A stretch of DNA of 34,405 bases from an uncultured Acidimicrobiaceae bacterium (lineage in GTDB: Bacteria > Actinomycetota > Acidimicrobiia > Acidimicrobiales > SZUA-35), in assembly GCA_947259095.1 (NCBI GenBank), contig CAMYLA010000038.1, positions 20,342-54,746 on the forward strand, in the 5' to 3' direction. The notes under the pieces are model-generated. The model was not told the DNA's origin, did not search any database, and saw only the letters and a program-made list of their open reading frames with translations. Position numbers and translations under genes: made by a program. Shown here piece by piece: positions 24,815-32,164 of the stretch (position 1 is its first letter; every line of letters begins with the position of its first letter).

Positions 24815-26056
24815 TCACGGCCTCCGCTCGGAGCTTGCGGTGTCTCGCGCTGCGGCGGTGCCCACGGTGGTTGGCCGGCCGGGACCGTCGAGCAGGGGGC
24901 CATCGACGAGTGGGGTGTAGTCGATGTCGACCAGCCGGCCGGTGGCCATCGACCGCTCGGCGGCGGCCAGGATCTGCACCACGGCGAGGCCTGATCGTCC
25001 GCCGGACGGGGGCTCGACATCCCGCCGGATCGACTGCACGAACGACCGGTTCTCGATCGCCAGCGGTTCCTCGAAGTCGATGTAGGGGCACTCGATGCCG
25101 CCTTGACGGTAGGCAGCGGGACGACTGCCGACGTCGTCGGACTCGGCCGAGCCGGCGCCGTGGTGGACGCTGTCGACGGCGACGCCCTTGTCGAACACCT
25201 TGATGCGCTCGTCCTCGGCCAGATCGTCGTAGATCGCCATCTTGCGGCTGCCGAGCACGGTGACCCGCCGAACCTTGCACGGGTCGAGCCAGCTGACATG
25301 CACCTGGGCCACCAGCCCGAGCTCGTCGAAATGCAATCGGAGGTAGGCCACATCCTCCACCTGACGATGGGCGTGGGTTCCGGCCCAGGCCGACACCGAG
25401 CTCGGTCGTGCATCGAGGACATAGTTGAGGATCGACACGTCGTGGGGAGCCAAATCCCACAGCACGTTGACATCCCCCTGATAGAGACCGAGGTTCAGGC
25501 GGGCCGTGTTGACGTGGAAGATCTGGCCCAACTCACCCTGCTGGATCAGGTCCCGGAGCTTCCACACCGCCGGGTTGTATTCGAAGGTGTGTCCACTCAT
25601 CAGGACCAGACCCCGGCGGTCGGCCAGCTTCACCAGTTCCTCGGCTTCGGTCACCGAGGTGGCCAACGGCTTCTCCACCAGCACGTGGCACCCGGCCTCG
25701 AGGGCGGCTGCGGCCACCATGGCGTGAGTCCGGGGTGGCGTGGCCACGACGACGGCATCGAGGATGTCGAGCACCTCCGGCAGCGACCGGCTGTACCCGA
25801 AGCAGGAATACCGTTCCGACAGCGCATCGAGGATGCGCTGGTTGTGGTCGATGGCAACGACCCGTCCGACTCCCTCGACCGACGGCAGCACCCTGACGTG
25901 CTTCGAGCCCCAGTAGCCACATCCGACCACGCCGATGGTGAGCTCTCCCCGCCGGGCCGGCTCGCCGACCGCCTCACCGATCGGCAGGGCTGCACCTGCG
26001 GATTCGCGGTCGATCAGTCCACTCCAAGCTGTATGGTCATCGTGTCGATACTGCAT
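24815..26056 (-). CDS. Gfo/Idh/MocA-family oxidoreductase (WlbA/WbpB-like)
   Basis: A 413-residue NAD(P)-dependent sugar oxidoreductase. The Rossmann motif GVVGCGYWG is at 42-50, the family signature EKPLA at 128-132 and the catalytic-type WDLAPHDVS at 200-208 with H205. The first 38 residues precede the Rossmann domain and are unusually long, so the true start could be later, but no better start codon is visible. Paired with the DegT aminotransferase it probably oxidises C3 of a nucleotide sugar before amination, as WbpB/WlbA do for UDP-GlcNAcA. It is the first gene of the polysaccharide operon and is divergent from the SARP-type regulator. Confidence 0.88.
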   Translation of the reverse strand: MQYRHDDHTAWSGLIDRESAGAALPIGEAVGEPARRGELTIGVVGCGYWGSKHVRVLPSVEGVGRVVAIDHNQRILDALSERYSCFGYSRSLPEVLDILDAVVVATPPRTHAMVAAAALEAGCHVLVEKPLATSVTEAEELVKLADRRGLVLMSGHTFEYNPAVWKLRDLIQQGELGQIFHVNTARLNLGLYQGDVNVLWDLAPHDVSILNYVLDARPSSVSAWAGTHAHRQVEDVAYLRLHFDELGLVAQVHVSWLDPCKVRRVTVLGSRKMAIYDDLAEDERIKVFDKGVAVDSVHHGAGSAESDDVGSRPAAYRQGGIECPYIDFEEPLAIENRSFVQSIRRDVEPPSGGRSGLAVVQILAAAERSMATGRLVDIDYTPLVDGPLLDGPGRPTTVGTAAARDTASSERRP

Positions 26057-26372
26057 GTCGGTTCCACCACGGGATGGGAAGCGGATGAATGTCGGCGAAC
26101 CCGAATCAAGCGGTTCAAGAGTTCGCTCCTAACGACTAGCACGGCGATGGTTTCTCATTCGTCACTGCGATATTGGGTCCTCTATCGCCGTTTTGTCGCC
26201 ATGTCGTCTCCTCGTCGATCGCCGAAGATCTCGCAGAACATCGCGCCCGCGTCACGGGAGAGTCTCGACGTCGTCAGTCGTCGTCCAGCATCACGACGCT
26301 CGGGGCAGCCCGCTTGACGCTGCTTGTCGGCGGGCGCTTTACTGGATATGGGCATTGGAGGTAGTCGCCGTA
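26057..26372. promoter_or_regulatory. Divergent control region of the polysaccharide operon and SARP-type regulator
   Basis: This 316-base gap holds no supported gene. Toward the regulator there is a plausible promoter (TTGACG 26314-26319, 18-nt spacer, TTTACT 26338-26343). Toward the operon no clear -35/-10 pair is visible. An imperfect inverted repeat, GAACC to GGTTC near 26099-26116, could be an operator. The longer plus-strand frame that enters this gap from the regulator is judged non-coding because it lacks a ribosome site. Confidence 0.45.
26314..26343 (+). promoter_or_regulatory. Predicted sigma-70-type promoter of the SARP-type regulator
   Basis: TTGACG and TTTACT are separated by 18 nt and end 29 nt before the GTG start at 26373. 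The 5' untranslated region would be about 20-25 nt and would still contain GGAGG at 26357-26361. Confidence 0.45.
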
Positions 26373-27263
26373 GTGCCACAAGAGTGCCAACCCAATCCTC
26401 GGATATCGCTGATTCCGGGGTTCGCCGCTGCCTCTGGCCTGCGCCCCCACGAATTCGGGACGACATCGGCCAAGCTTCTGGCCTTCCTGACGCTGCAACA
26501 GGACCCGACGGAGCGGGCGGTCGTGGCCGGCACCCTGTGGCCCGAGGTGGACGATGCCCGGGCTGCGGCCAACCTGCGGACGGCGCTGTGGCGGGTCGGC
26601 CAGCTCGACGCCGGCATGATCGTCCCCGCCGCGAGCACGCTGGTGCTCGACCCGCTGGTCAGGGTCGACTACCGATGCTCTGAGCGGTTGGCCCGGCTGG
26701 TGCTCACAAAGGAACCGCTGGCCGATCTGGTGGCTGATTTCGAAAGCCAGAAAGGGCTGAGTTCAACCACGGCTGAGCGGGCCAATCTCCGCCCCGGTAT
26801 TCAGCAAATTATCCAGAGCCTGACCGGCGAGCTTCTGACCCATTGGTACGACGACTGGCTCGGGCTCTATCAGGAACGGTGGCGTCAGCTCCGGCTCCAT
26901 GCCCTCGACTCGCTGTCCATCCAGCTCACCGAGGCCCACTATCACGCCGACGCCGTCGATTCCGCCACCGCCGCCGTGGCCGCCGAACCGTTGCGGGAGT
27001 CGGGCTATCGATCCCTGATGGTGGCCCACGTGGCCGAGGGCAACGTCAGCGAGGCGGTGCGGACCTACGAACACTACGCGACCCTGCTGGACCGTGAGCT
27101 CGGGATCGCTCCCTCGGTGCAGATGTGCGAGCTCTTGAGCCAGACCACCGGCCCGGTGTCGACCACCGGGAACGGCAATGGCCGCCGGCGGCCAACGATG
27201 GGCGGGCGCCGGCGTGCCATCACCCCGAAGAGACCGTCGGAGCGCCCAAACGTCAGGAGATAG
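26373..27263 (+). CDS. SARP-like transcriptional regulator with BTAD domain
   Basis: A 296-residue protein from GTG 26373, which has GGAGG 11 nt upstream. Residues 10-95 resemble the winged-helix DNA-binding part of SARP/AfsR proteins (ISLIPGFAAASGLRPHEFG, KLLAFLTLQQDPTERAVVAGTLWPEVDDARAAANLRTALWRVG in segments). Residues about 100-265 fit the bacterial transcriptional activation (BTAD) helical repeat, ending with VRTYEHYATLLDRELGIAPS, a BTAD hallmark. The last 30 residues are strongly basic (GNGNGRRRP onward), unusual for the family. There is no NB-ARC or TPR extension. Divergence from the polysaccharide operon suggests it controls that operon and possibly itself; this is inference. Confidence 0.85.
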   Translation: MPQECQPNPRISLIPGFAAASGLRPHEFGTTSAKLLAFLTLQQDPTERAVVAGTLWPEVDDARAAANLRTALWRVGQLDAGMIVPAASTLVLDPLVRVDYRCSERLARLVLTKEPLADLVADFESQKGLSSTTAERANLRPGIQQIIQSLTGELLTHWYDDWLGLYQERWRQLRLHALDSLSIQLTEAHYHADAVDSATAAVAAEPLRESGYRSLMVAHVAEGNVSEAVRTYEHYATLLDRELGIAPSVQMCELLSQTTGPVSTTGNGNGRRRPTMGGRRRAITPKRPSERPNVRR

Positions 27264-27367
27264 CACCGCCGGCGATCATGTGCCCTCCCGGGCTCGGGCA
27301 TCGACAGGGACACGGAGCGAGACATGCCCGGAGGAGGCTTCCCCTCGGCTGAGCCGCCGATGACCGG

Positions 27368-27874
27368 CTACCAGCCGAAGAGGCCTCGGAGGTAGATGGC
27401 CTGGCCAACATGTTGCAGGCAGTCGTCGGCGACGCTGATCAGCCTGACCCCCATGGTCACCGGGGGGTCCCACCGCCGGTCGACGATGCGATCGAGATCG
27501 GCCTCGGTGACACCCTCCAGCATGGTCCTGGTTCGGGCCTGTACGGCCTCGAGATAGTCGATGAGGGCTGCCGGCCCTTCCGGCCGAACCGTTGCCACCT
27601 CTTCTGCGGTGTGCCCGTAGCCGGTGTTGGACGGATCGGGCTCCTGGCCGAACCGGCCGGCCCATCGACCTGACATCCAGATCTGGTCACCGTCGACCAG
27701 CTCGGCCACGTGGTGGTCCTGGACCCGGGTCAGATGCCAGATGAGCCAGGCGATGTGGTTGGTTCCCTCTGCCGGAGCCCGGCTGAGCCGTTCCCCATCG
27801 AGGTCGGCCACAGCCTGTCCGGCCAACGGCGGGATGCGTCCGTACAGTTCGATCAACAGACCAGAGACGTTCAT
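27368..27874 (-). CDS. DinB-like four-helix protein (DUF664/mycothiol-dependent superfamily)
   Basis: A 168-residue protein with the DinB/YfiT-like four-helix arrangement. The first metal-ligand region is NHIAWLIWHLTRVQDHH, with H47, and the closing motif is DDCLQHVGQAIYLRG, with H155. The usual HxxxH of the last helix is DxxxH here (D151). The domain WDPPVTMGVRLISVADD precedes it, as in members called DUF664. Relatives are thiol transferases using mycothiol or bacillithiol, or uncharacterised. The gene is convergent with the SARP-type regulator and preceded by a tandem 9-bp repeat. The specific reaction is unknown. Confidence 0.82.
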   Translation of the reverse strand: MNVSGLLIELYGRIPPLAGQAVADLDGERLSRAPAEGTNHIAWLIWHLTRVQDHHVAELVDGDQIWMSGRWAGRFGQEPDPSNTGYGHTAEEVATVRPEGPAALIDYLEAVQARTRTMLEGVTEADLDRIVDRRWDPPVTMGVRLISVADDCLQHVGQAIYLRGLFGW

Positions 27875-27889
27875 ACCCCGATTGCACCA

Positions 27890-27907
27890 TGTCTTGACTG
27901 TCTTGAC
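27890..27907. repeat. Perfect 9-bp tandem repeat upstream of the DinB-like gene
   Basis: TGTCTTGAC occurs twice without spacing (27890-27898 and 27899-27907), 16 nt before the DinB-like ATG at 27874. A direct repeat of this size at a promoter could bind a regulator. Confidence 0.6.
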
Positions 27908-27946
27908 ACGGTTCTCGAACGCGAACCCCTGGATCGCGGTCTCAGC

Positions 27947-28300
27947 TCAGCCGGCTACTCGTGATGCCTCCCGGACCACCTCATCGATGTCGATACCCGA
28001 TTCCTCGCGGATGATGCGGCGCAGAACGGCCGGTATCTCGTCCAGCCGCCTGGAGAGGCTGCGAAGGAGCCCCCGCATCTCCTGAAGATGGGCGGCATCG
28101 TCGGCCCGGGTCAGGAGATCGTCGGCGATGGCCTTCTCCGAGCGTGAGGCCACCACCGGCTGGGGCAGACCTCGGACCCAGACGAAGGTGCGTCGGCCCG
28201 GTCCGCGATCCTCGACGATCGGCTCGATCGCAACGACCTCGTCCGACCGAACGTACCGACCGTAACCAAGGCTGATGAGTTGATCAGATTGGATTGTCAT
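27947..28300 (-). CDS. Small RemA/DUF370-like protein with helical tail
   Basis: A 117-residue protein from ATG 28300 (GGGGTGG upstream). Residues 8-63 (LISLGYGRYVRSDEVVAIEP, then RRTFVWVRG, PVVASRSEKAIADDLL) follow the pattern of RemA/DUF370 proteins: a short strand with a GYG turn, a V(R/S)xxxIxxI strand and the V(I)xSxxxxxTI/AIAxxL end. Residues 64-117 form a charged amphipathic helix with no counterpart in Bacillus RemA. RemA is a DNA-binding activator of biofilm matrix genes; whether this protein binds DNA is unknown. The similarity is remote, read by eye, and could be coincidental. A TAGTGT -10-like hexamer lies at 28326-28331. Confidence 0.6.
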   Translation of the reverse strand: MTIQSDQLISLGYGRYVRSDEVVAIEPIVEDRGPGRRTFVWVRGLPQPVVASRSEKAIADDLLTRADDAAHLQEMRGLLRSLSRRLDEIPAVLRRIIREESGIDIDEVVREASRVAG

Positions 28301-28325
28301 GGTCCACCCCCGCGGTTACCGGTCA

Positions 28326-28331
28326 ACACTA
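28326..28331 (-). promoter_or_regulatory. Possible -10 element TAGTGT for the RemA-like gene
   Basis: The minus-strand hexamer TAGTGT fits TAnnnT and lies 25 nt upstream of the ATG at 28300. No matching -35 is evident. Confidence 0.35.
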
Positions 28332-28365
28332 GGCGAACCGGGGGTTCTCGGGATCGGGGTTGGAT

Positions 28366-28371
28366 TAGGTT
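28366..28371 (+). promoter_or_regulatory. Possible -10 element TAGGTT for the nitroreductase gene
   Basis: TAGGTT fits TAnnnT and ends 35 nt before the ATG at 28407; no clear -35 is visible. Confidence 0.33.
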
Positions 28372-28406
28372 GGGTCCCACACCGACCTTCGAAAGGGCGT
28401 TCGAAC

Positions 28407-28922
28407 ATGCAGACGTGGGATGCGCTGATGGCCAGACGGCAGGTGCGTGACTATGCCGACACGGCGGTCGACCGAGGGTTGCTCGACCGAGTGCTCGAGG
28501 CCGGACGACGGTCCCCCTCGGCTCGCAACGTCCAGCGTTGGGACTTCGTGGTCGTCACCGACGACGCCGTCAAGGTCGACCTGGCCCGGACATGGCAGGG
28601 AGCTCACTGGACGCCGGGGGCACCGGTCGTGATCGCGCTGATTGCGCCGGTGGTCGACGATGAGCACCAGCGGCTGAGCATCGAGTACGACCTGGGTCAG
28701 GCGGCGGCCGCCATGATGCTGATGGCCACGGACGTGGGACTCGGGAGCGGGCAGTCGTCGAGCCGGGATCAGGAGTTGGCCCGCTCGATCCTGGGCCTGC
28801 CGGCCGATCGATACTGCTCCAAGCTGATCACGGTGGGCCATCCGTCGCATCGGCCCGTGTCCGCAATCACCAAACCCGACCGTCGGCCCATCGACGATGT
28901 CGTCCACTGGGATCGGTGGTAG
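28407..28922 (+). CDS. Nitroreductase-family FMN protein
   Basis: A 171-residue protein from ATG 28407, with GAAAGGG at 28391-28397. It opens with the family FMN-binding signature MARRQVRDY (about 8-16), continues with the PSARNVQRWDFVVV segment that contacts the flavin, and has the C-terminal ILGLPADRYCSKLITVGHP block. At 171 residues it is short for the family (usually 180-220). FMN-dependent NAD(P)H oxidoreductases of this type reduce nitro compounds, quinones or enones; the physiological substrate is unknown. It is divergent from the RemA-like gene and convergent with the PIG-L/CNB gene, 15 nt away. It seems to be monocistronic. Confidence 0.88.
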   Translation: MQTWDALMARRQVRDYADTAVDRGLLDRVLEAGRRSPSARNVQRWDFVVVTDDAVKVDLARTWQGAHWTPGAPVVIALIAPVVDDEHQRLSIEYDLGQAAAAMMLMATDVGLGSGQSSSRDQELARSILGLPADRYCSKLITVGHPSHRPVSAITKPDRRPIDDVVHWDRW

Positions 28923-28937
28923 CCACCTCCCGGCAGC

Positions 28938-30098
28938 TCAGGCTCCGGTCGAGGGCTCGTCCGGGCTGACAGGTTTGCCTCGCCCTTCCCCCCGGGCCTG
29001 CACGAAGTACTCAACGCCGAACAGGCCCTCGACCATGGAGCGGGGGAACATGTCGCCACGGAGGGCGTACTGCGAGCGGTGGCAGGCCAGGGCCCGAGCC
29101 TTTTGTGTGGCCTGGGCCCGGACATCCACCTCGATCCAGTCGCTGCCGGGGGTGTCGCCCGGCTGGTCGACCAGGAATGTTTCGACCTCCGACGTCGATC
29201 CCCGCCCGGCCGACAGGCTCACCGCTCCGGGGGAGAGCACGAAACAGGTGACGCCATCGACGGCGACCACGTGGGCGTTGCGGGGCTGACCCCGAGCGAT
29301 GCCGTCCTCGCCGACGAAGCTGCCCGGACCGGCAGAAGCCAACGTTGTCAGCGACCCGTCGGTCGCCTCGGCGACGATGTCGACGTTGCCGGAGAGCACC
29401 AGGAACAGTTCGCCAGGCGGTTCACCCTGCTCGATGATGTAGGTCCCGGCCGGGTAGAACCGCACGTCCAGGTGATCGGCGGCGTAGCCGAGCATCGACG
29501 AACCGTTGGCAAACAGCATGAGTCCGGTGGCGAATTCCTCGCTCCCCCGGAAGCGATCGTCGAGATCCTCCAGCCACTCGACGATCAGGCTGAGCAGCAG
29601 CTGCCGGCTCCTGGGGAAGGCGGCGTGCAGGGTGATCGGACGTGATCGGCTGTGCTGCGCGGCCGCGGTGGCGATGGTCGACACCGTCATGTGGTCGGGA
29701 TGGCCATAGCCGCCGTCCGGCCCGAACGAGATGACCGTGTCGGGCTCGAACTCGTCGATGATGTCGACGGCCGTCTCGACGAGATCGTCGATGGGCTGTG
29801 CGGCCAGGGTGCCATCGGCCAGGTCCAGACAGCGGGTGTCCGCCACGCCCAGCGCCGCCGCGGCCGCAGCCAGCTCCCGTTCCCGGACTTCGCCGAGGGT
29901 CCGCCTCGACGCCGCGGTCACGTCACGAATCTGGCCGGCTTCACCTCTGGTCAGCGAGACGATCCGCCCCACCGCCCCGGCATCGGTGAGCTTGGCGATG
30001 GTGCCGCCCATGCAGAACACCTCGTCGTCGGGGTGGGCGAACAGCCCCAGAATCCGAGCCGGCCGGTTCGAGGGCTGCGGAAATCCGGGCATCGTCAT
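28938..30098 (-). CDS. PIG-L family deacetylase with inserted cyclic-nucleotide-binding domain
   Basis: A 386-residue protein from ATG 30098 (another Met two codons later). The PIG-L/LmbE zinc site is clear: AHPDDE at 21-26 and GHPDH at 132-136. At about 205-295 the chain becomes a cyclic-nucleotide-binding domain (VRFYPAGTYIIEQGEPPGELFLVLSG, then phosphate-cassette-like GEDGIARGQPRNAHV at 263-277). PIG-L sequence seems to resume at about 321-365 with WIEVDVRAQATQKARALACHRSQ and GVEYF, matching the usual C-terminal KxxAxxxHxSQ and EYF of LmbE enzymes. So the CNB domain is inserted, not simply appended. A nucleotide-gated N-acetyl-sugar deacetylase is the natural inference. It lies 89 nt after the hydrolase gene on the same strand. 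The long upstream frame is rejected because it overlaps that gene. Confidence 0.85.
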   Translation of the reverse strand: MTMPGFPQPSNRPARILGLFAHPDDEVFCMGGTIAKLTDAGAVGRIVSLTRGEAGQIRDVTAASRRTLGEVRERELAAAAAALGVADTRCLDLADGTLAAQPIDDLVETAVDIIDEFEPDTVISFGPDGGYGHPDHMTVSTIATAAAQHSRSRPITLHAAFPRSRQLLLSLIVEWLEDLDDRFRGSEEFATGLMLFANGSSMLGYAADHLDVRFYPAGTYIIEQGEPPGELFLVLSGNVDIVAEATDGSLTTLASAGPGSFVGEDGIARGQPRNAHVVAVDGVTCFVLSPGAVSLSAGRGSTSEVETFLVDQPGDTPGSDWIEVDVRAQATQKARALACHRSQYALRGDMFPRSMVEGLFGVEYFVQARGEGRGKPVSPDEPSTGA

Positions 30099-30187
30099 CG
30101 CCCCGTTGTCGGTGGTGGTGGCATGACACGAGTTAACCAGATGGAGCTTCGCCGTTCCCGCCCGAGGCACCGCCGGCAACGGTCCGG

Positions 30188-32152
30188 TCAGTCGGATGCT
30201 CTCGTTCCGGCCGCGGTCAGCAGCCGATAGCGCTCCCGGGCCAGCTCGACGCACAGCTCCACGTCGGTCGCCAGCAGGTACCGGTGCTCGACGAGTCGGC
30301 CGGCTGCGGCGCGGACCCGATCGAGGTAGTCGTCGCAGTCGACGTAGCGCTCGGCGATCGACGGTCGTGGATCGCCGGTCGCCTCCCGCTCGTCGGCGGT
30401 GCGGGCGAACGGCACGCTCGAGCCGAAGTACTCGATGATCTGCCCGGGACCATCAAGCTCCCGGTGTCGGGGATTGAAGCCGACATGGGTTGCGATCGGC
30501 ACCGCCACGTCCGGCATACGGATCCCGGCCAGCTCGTTCCCGTCATCGTCGACCGCCGAGACGGCGGCCGGATAGGGCCCACCGATCGGCTCGGCCGGGT
30601 AGCGGCCGACACCCCGCTCGGCGTCTGGCCCGAGGTCGAGGGGCCGGAGGACCGCCAGCGCATCGGGGTCGGCCAGGCACATGCCGGGGATGGCCGCCAG
30701 CGATGAGAGCACGCCGTCTCTGGTCGCAGCCGTTCCCTCACCCCACCGGGGAACGGCCGAGTGGGGAGGTGCTGCGCCGTCGACGATCCAGGCCACCAGG
30801 TTCATCAGTGCGCTGCGATACAGCGGCCGGTAGTCGACCAGGTTCAGCGGGTTGGCGCCCCGGCTGCCCTGGGCCGTTCTGGTCTCGACCGCCACCGGCC
30901 CCGGCCCGTGCTGGGTGCTGGAGAAGAGGTAGCGACGGACGAACGGTGCGTCGTCGACGTCGGATCCGTCGACCACGCTGGTGTGGGCCAGCGAGGCGTC
31001 GCCTCGCCAGTACTCGGCCGAGCTGTCGCACCAGACGATCTTCGGCGGCTCCGATCTGGCCGCCACCCGGTCGAGCAGCCCGGCCGTCCGGCCCGTCCGG
31101 GGGTCGGTCTGGGGGAGGTCGGCGAAGGGGAAAAGATGGCCGAAGCTGGGGGTCGGCTGCACCGACGGTTGGGCGTGGCGATGGTTGAACTCGCCCCGGC
31201 GGCCGCCACCGACGATGCCCAGGACGCCGTCGAAGGCCGGCGCCCCGCTCTCGTCGACGTCGAGGCCGAGGTGGAGCAGGTGGCGGAGGAATCGGCTGTT
31301 CTGGGAGATCCCGGTGATGATGAGGCGGTCCACTCGATCGGCCACCGGATTGTCGACCCGATCCGAGCGGAGGAAGGCGGCGAGATCCCGGGCCGCCAGC
31401 AGTCCGGCGCCGACCACCGGTCGATCGTCGACCCGGTAGACGAGATCGTAGATGCGCCCGGCCTCCAGGCCGGCCTCGAACCGCAGCTCGGCGGCGTCGG
31501 TGAACGACCACTGCCGGCGGGGCACGATGGTTGGCTCGTCGGCCAGGCGATCGCGGACGTGGAGCACGGCGTGCGGGTCATCGACGTCGAATGGTGGGAT
31601 CGTCCGGTGGGCGCCGAGAGGTCCGACATGCTGGTCGGTGAGCGGCACGGTGGTGACCGTCTCCGGGAGCTGGAGTCGCAGCACCATGGTCCCCGGCTCG
31701 GCCCCGGTCACCCGGGGTGCGGCCAGGCCCAAGCGGCCATCGTTTCGGGGCACGTCCCATTGCCAGCCGACCCAGGCCAGGGTGAAGCCCAGGTTCATGA
31801 GGAAACCATCACCGGGCATGATCCGACCGGTGGGCACCGGCTCGGGATCGGCCCGGTTGAACAGCCCGGTCGCCCGTCGGTGCCCACGATTGGGGACGTC
31901 GAGCAGGGCCATGCGGTTGGCTCGGCTCGGATCGACGGGGCGCAGCACGGTGGCGTCGCCCCGGTAGTGGACCAGCCCGTCCTCGCCCCGGTCGGCGTCG
32001 GCCAGATCGACGATGTCTCGGTTGGCCTCGGCTTCGGGATCGACGGCGTAGGCCACGGTCAGGTCGATCCGCTCGTACGGCCCGACCTCACCGAACGGCT
32101 TGCCGTTCTCGTAGGCGTCGATCCGCTCGGACTCGATCTCGACGACTGCCAT
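30188..32152 (-). CDS. Large alpha/beta hydrolase (Abhydrolase_10-type)
   Basis: A 654-residue cytosolic protein resembling the alpha/beta hydrolase domain family often annotated next to EthD-type proteins. The beta-rich N-terminal domain (VVEIESERIDAYENGKPFGE, YERIDLTVAY) is followed by the hydrolase core with the nucleophile elbow TGISQNSR, S283 as likely nucleophile, and a C-terminal AAGRLVEHRYLL helix. ATG 32152 has AAGGGG upstream and lies 12 nt after the EthD gene, so the two are cotranscribed. The substrate is unknown; the EthD pairing hints at catabolism of ethers, esters or polyketide-like compounds. Confidence in the fold is good, but the function is open. Confidence 0.78.
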   Translation of the reverse strand: MAVVEIESERIDAYENGKPFGEVGPYERIDLTVAYAVDPEAEANRDIVDLADADRGEDGLVHYRGDATVLRPVDPSRANRMALLDVPNRGHRRATGLFNRADPEPVPTGRIMPGDGFLMNLGFTLAWVGWQWDVPRNDGRLGLAAPRVTGAEPGTMVLRLQLPETVTTVPLTDQHVGPLGAHRTIPPFDVDDPHAVLHVRDRLADEPTIVPRRQWSFTDAAELRFEAGLEAGRIYDLVYRVDDRPVVGAGLLAARDLAAFLRSDRVDNPVADRVDRLIITGISQNSRFLRHLLHLGLDVDESGAPAFDGVLGIVGGGRRGEFNHRHAQPSVQPTPSFGHLFPFADLPQTDPRTGRTAGLLDRVAARSEPPKIVWCDSSAEYWRGDASLAHTSVVDGSDVDDAPFVRRYLFSSTQHGPGPVAVETRTAQGSRGANPLNLVDYRPLYRSALMNLVAWIVDGAAPPHSAVPRWGEGTAATRDGVLSSLAAIPGMCLADPDALAVLRPLDLGPDAERGVGRYPAEPIGGPYPAAVSAVDDDGNELAGIRMPDVAVPIATHVGFNPRHRELDGPGQIIEYFGSSVPFARTADEREATGDPRPSIAERYVDCDDYLDRVRAAAGRLVEHRYLLATDVELCVELARERYRLLTAAGTRASD

Positions 32153-32164
32153 CGGCTGTGCCCC

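Noticed and set aside
26193..26372. Longer start (60 extra residues) for the SARP-type regulator
   Set aside because: No ribosome site at 26193; the region holds the likely promoter, and GTG 26373 has GGAGG.
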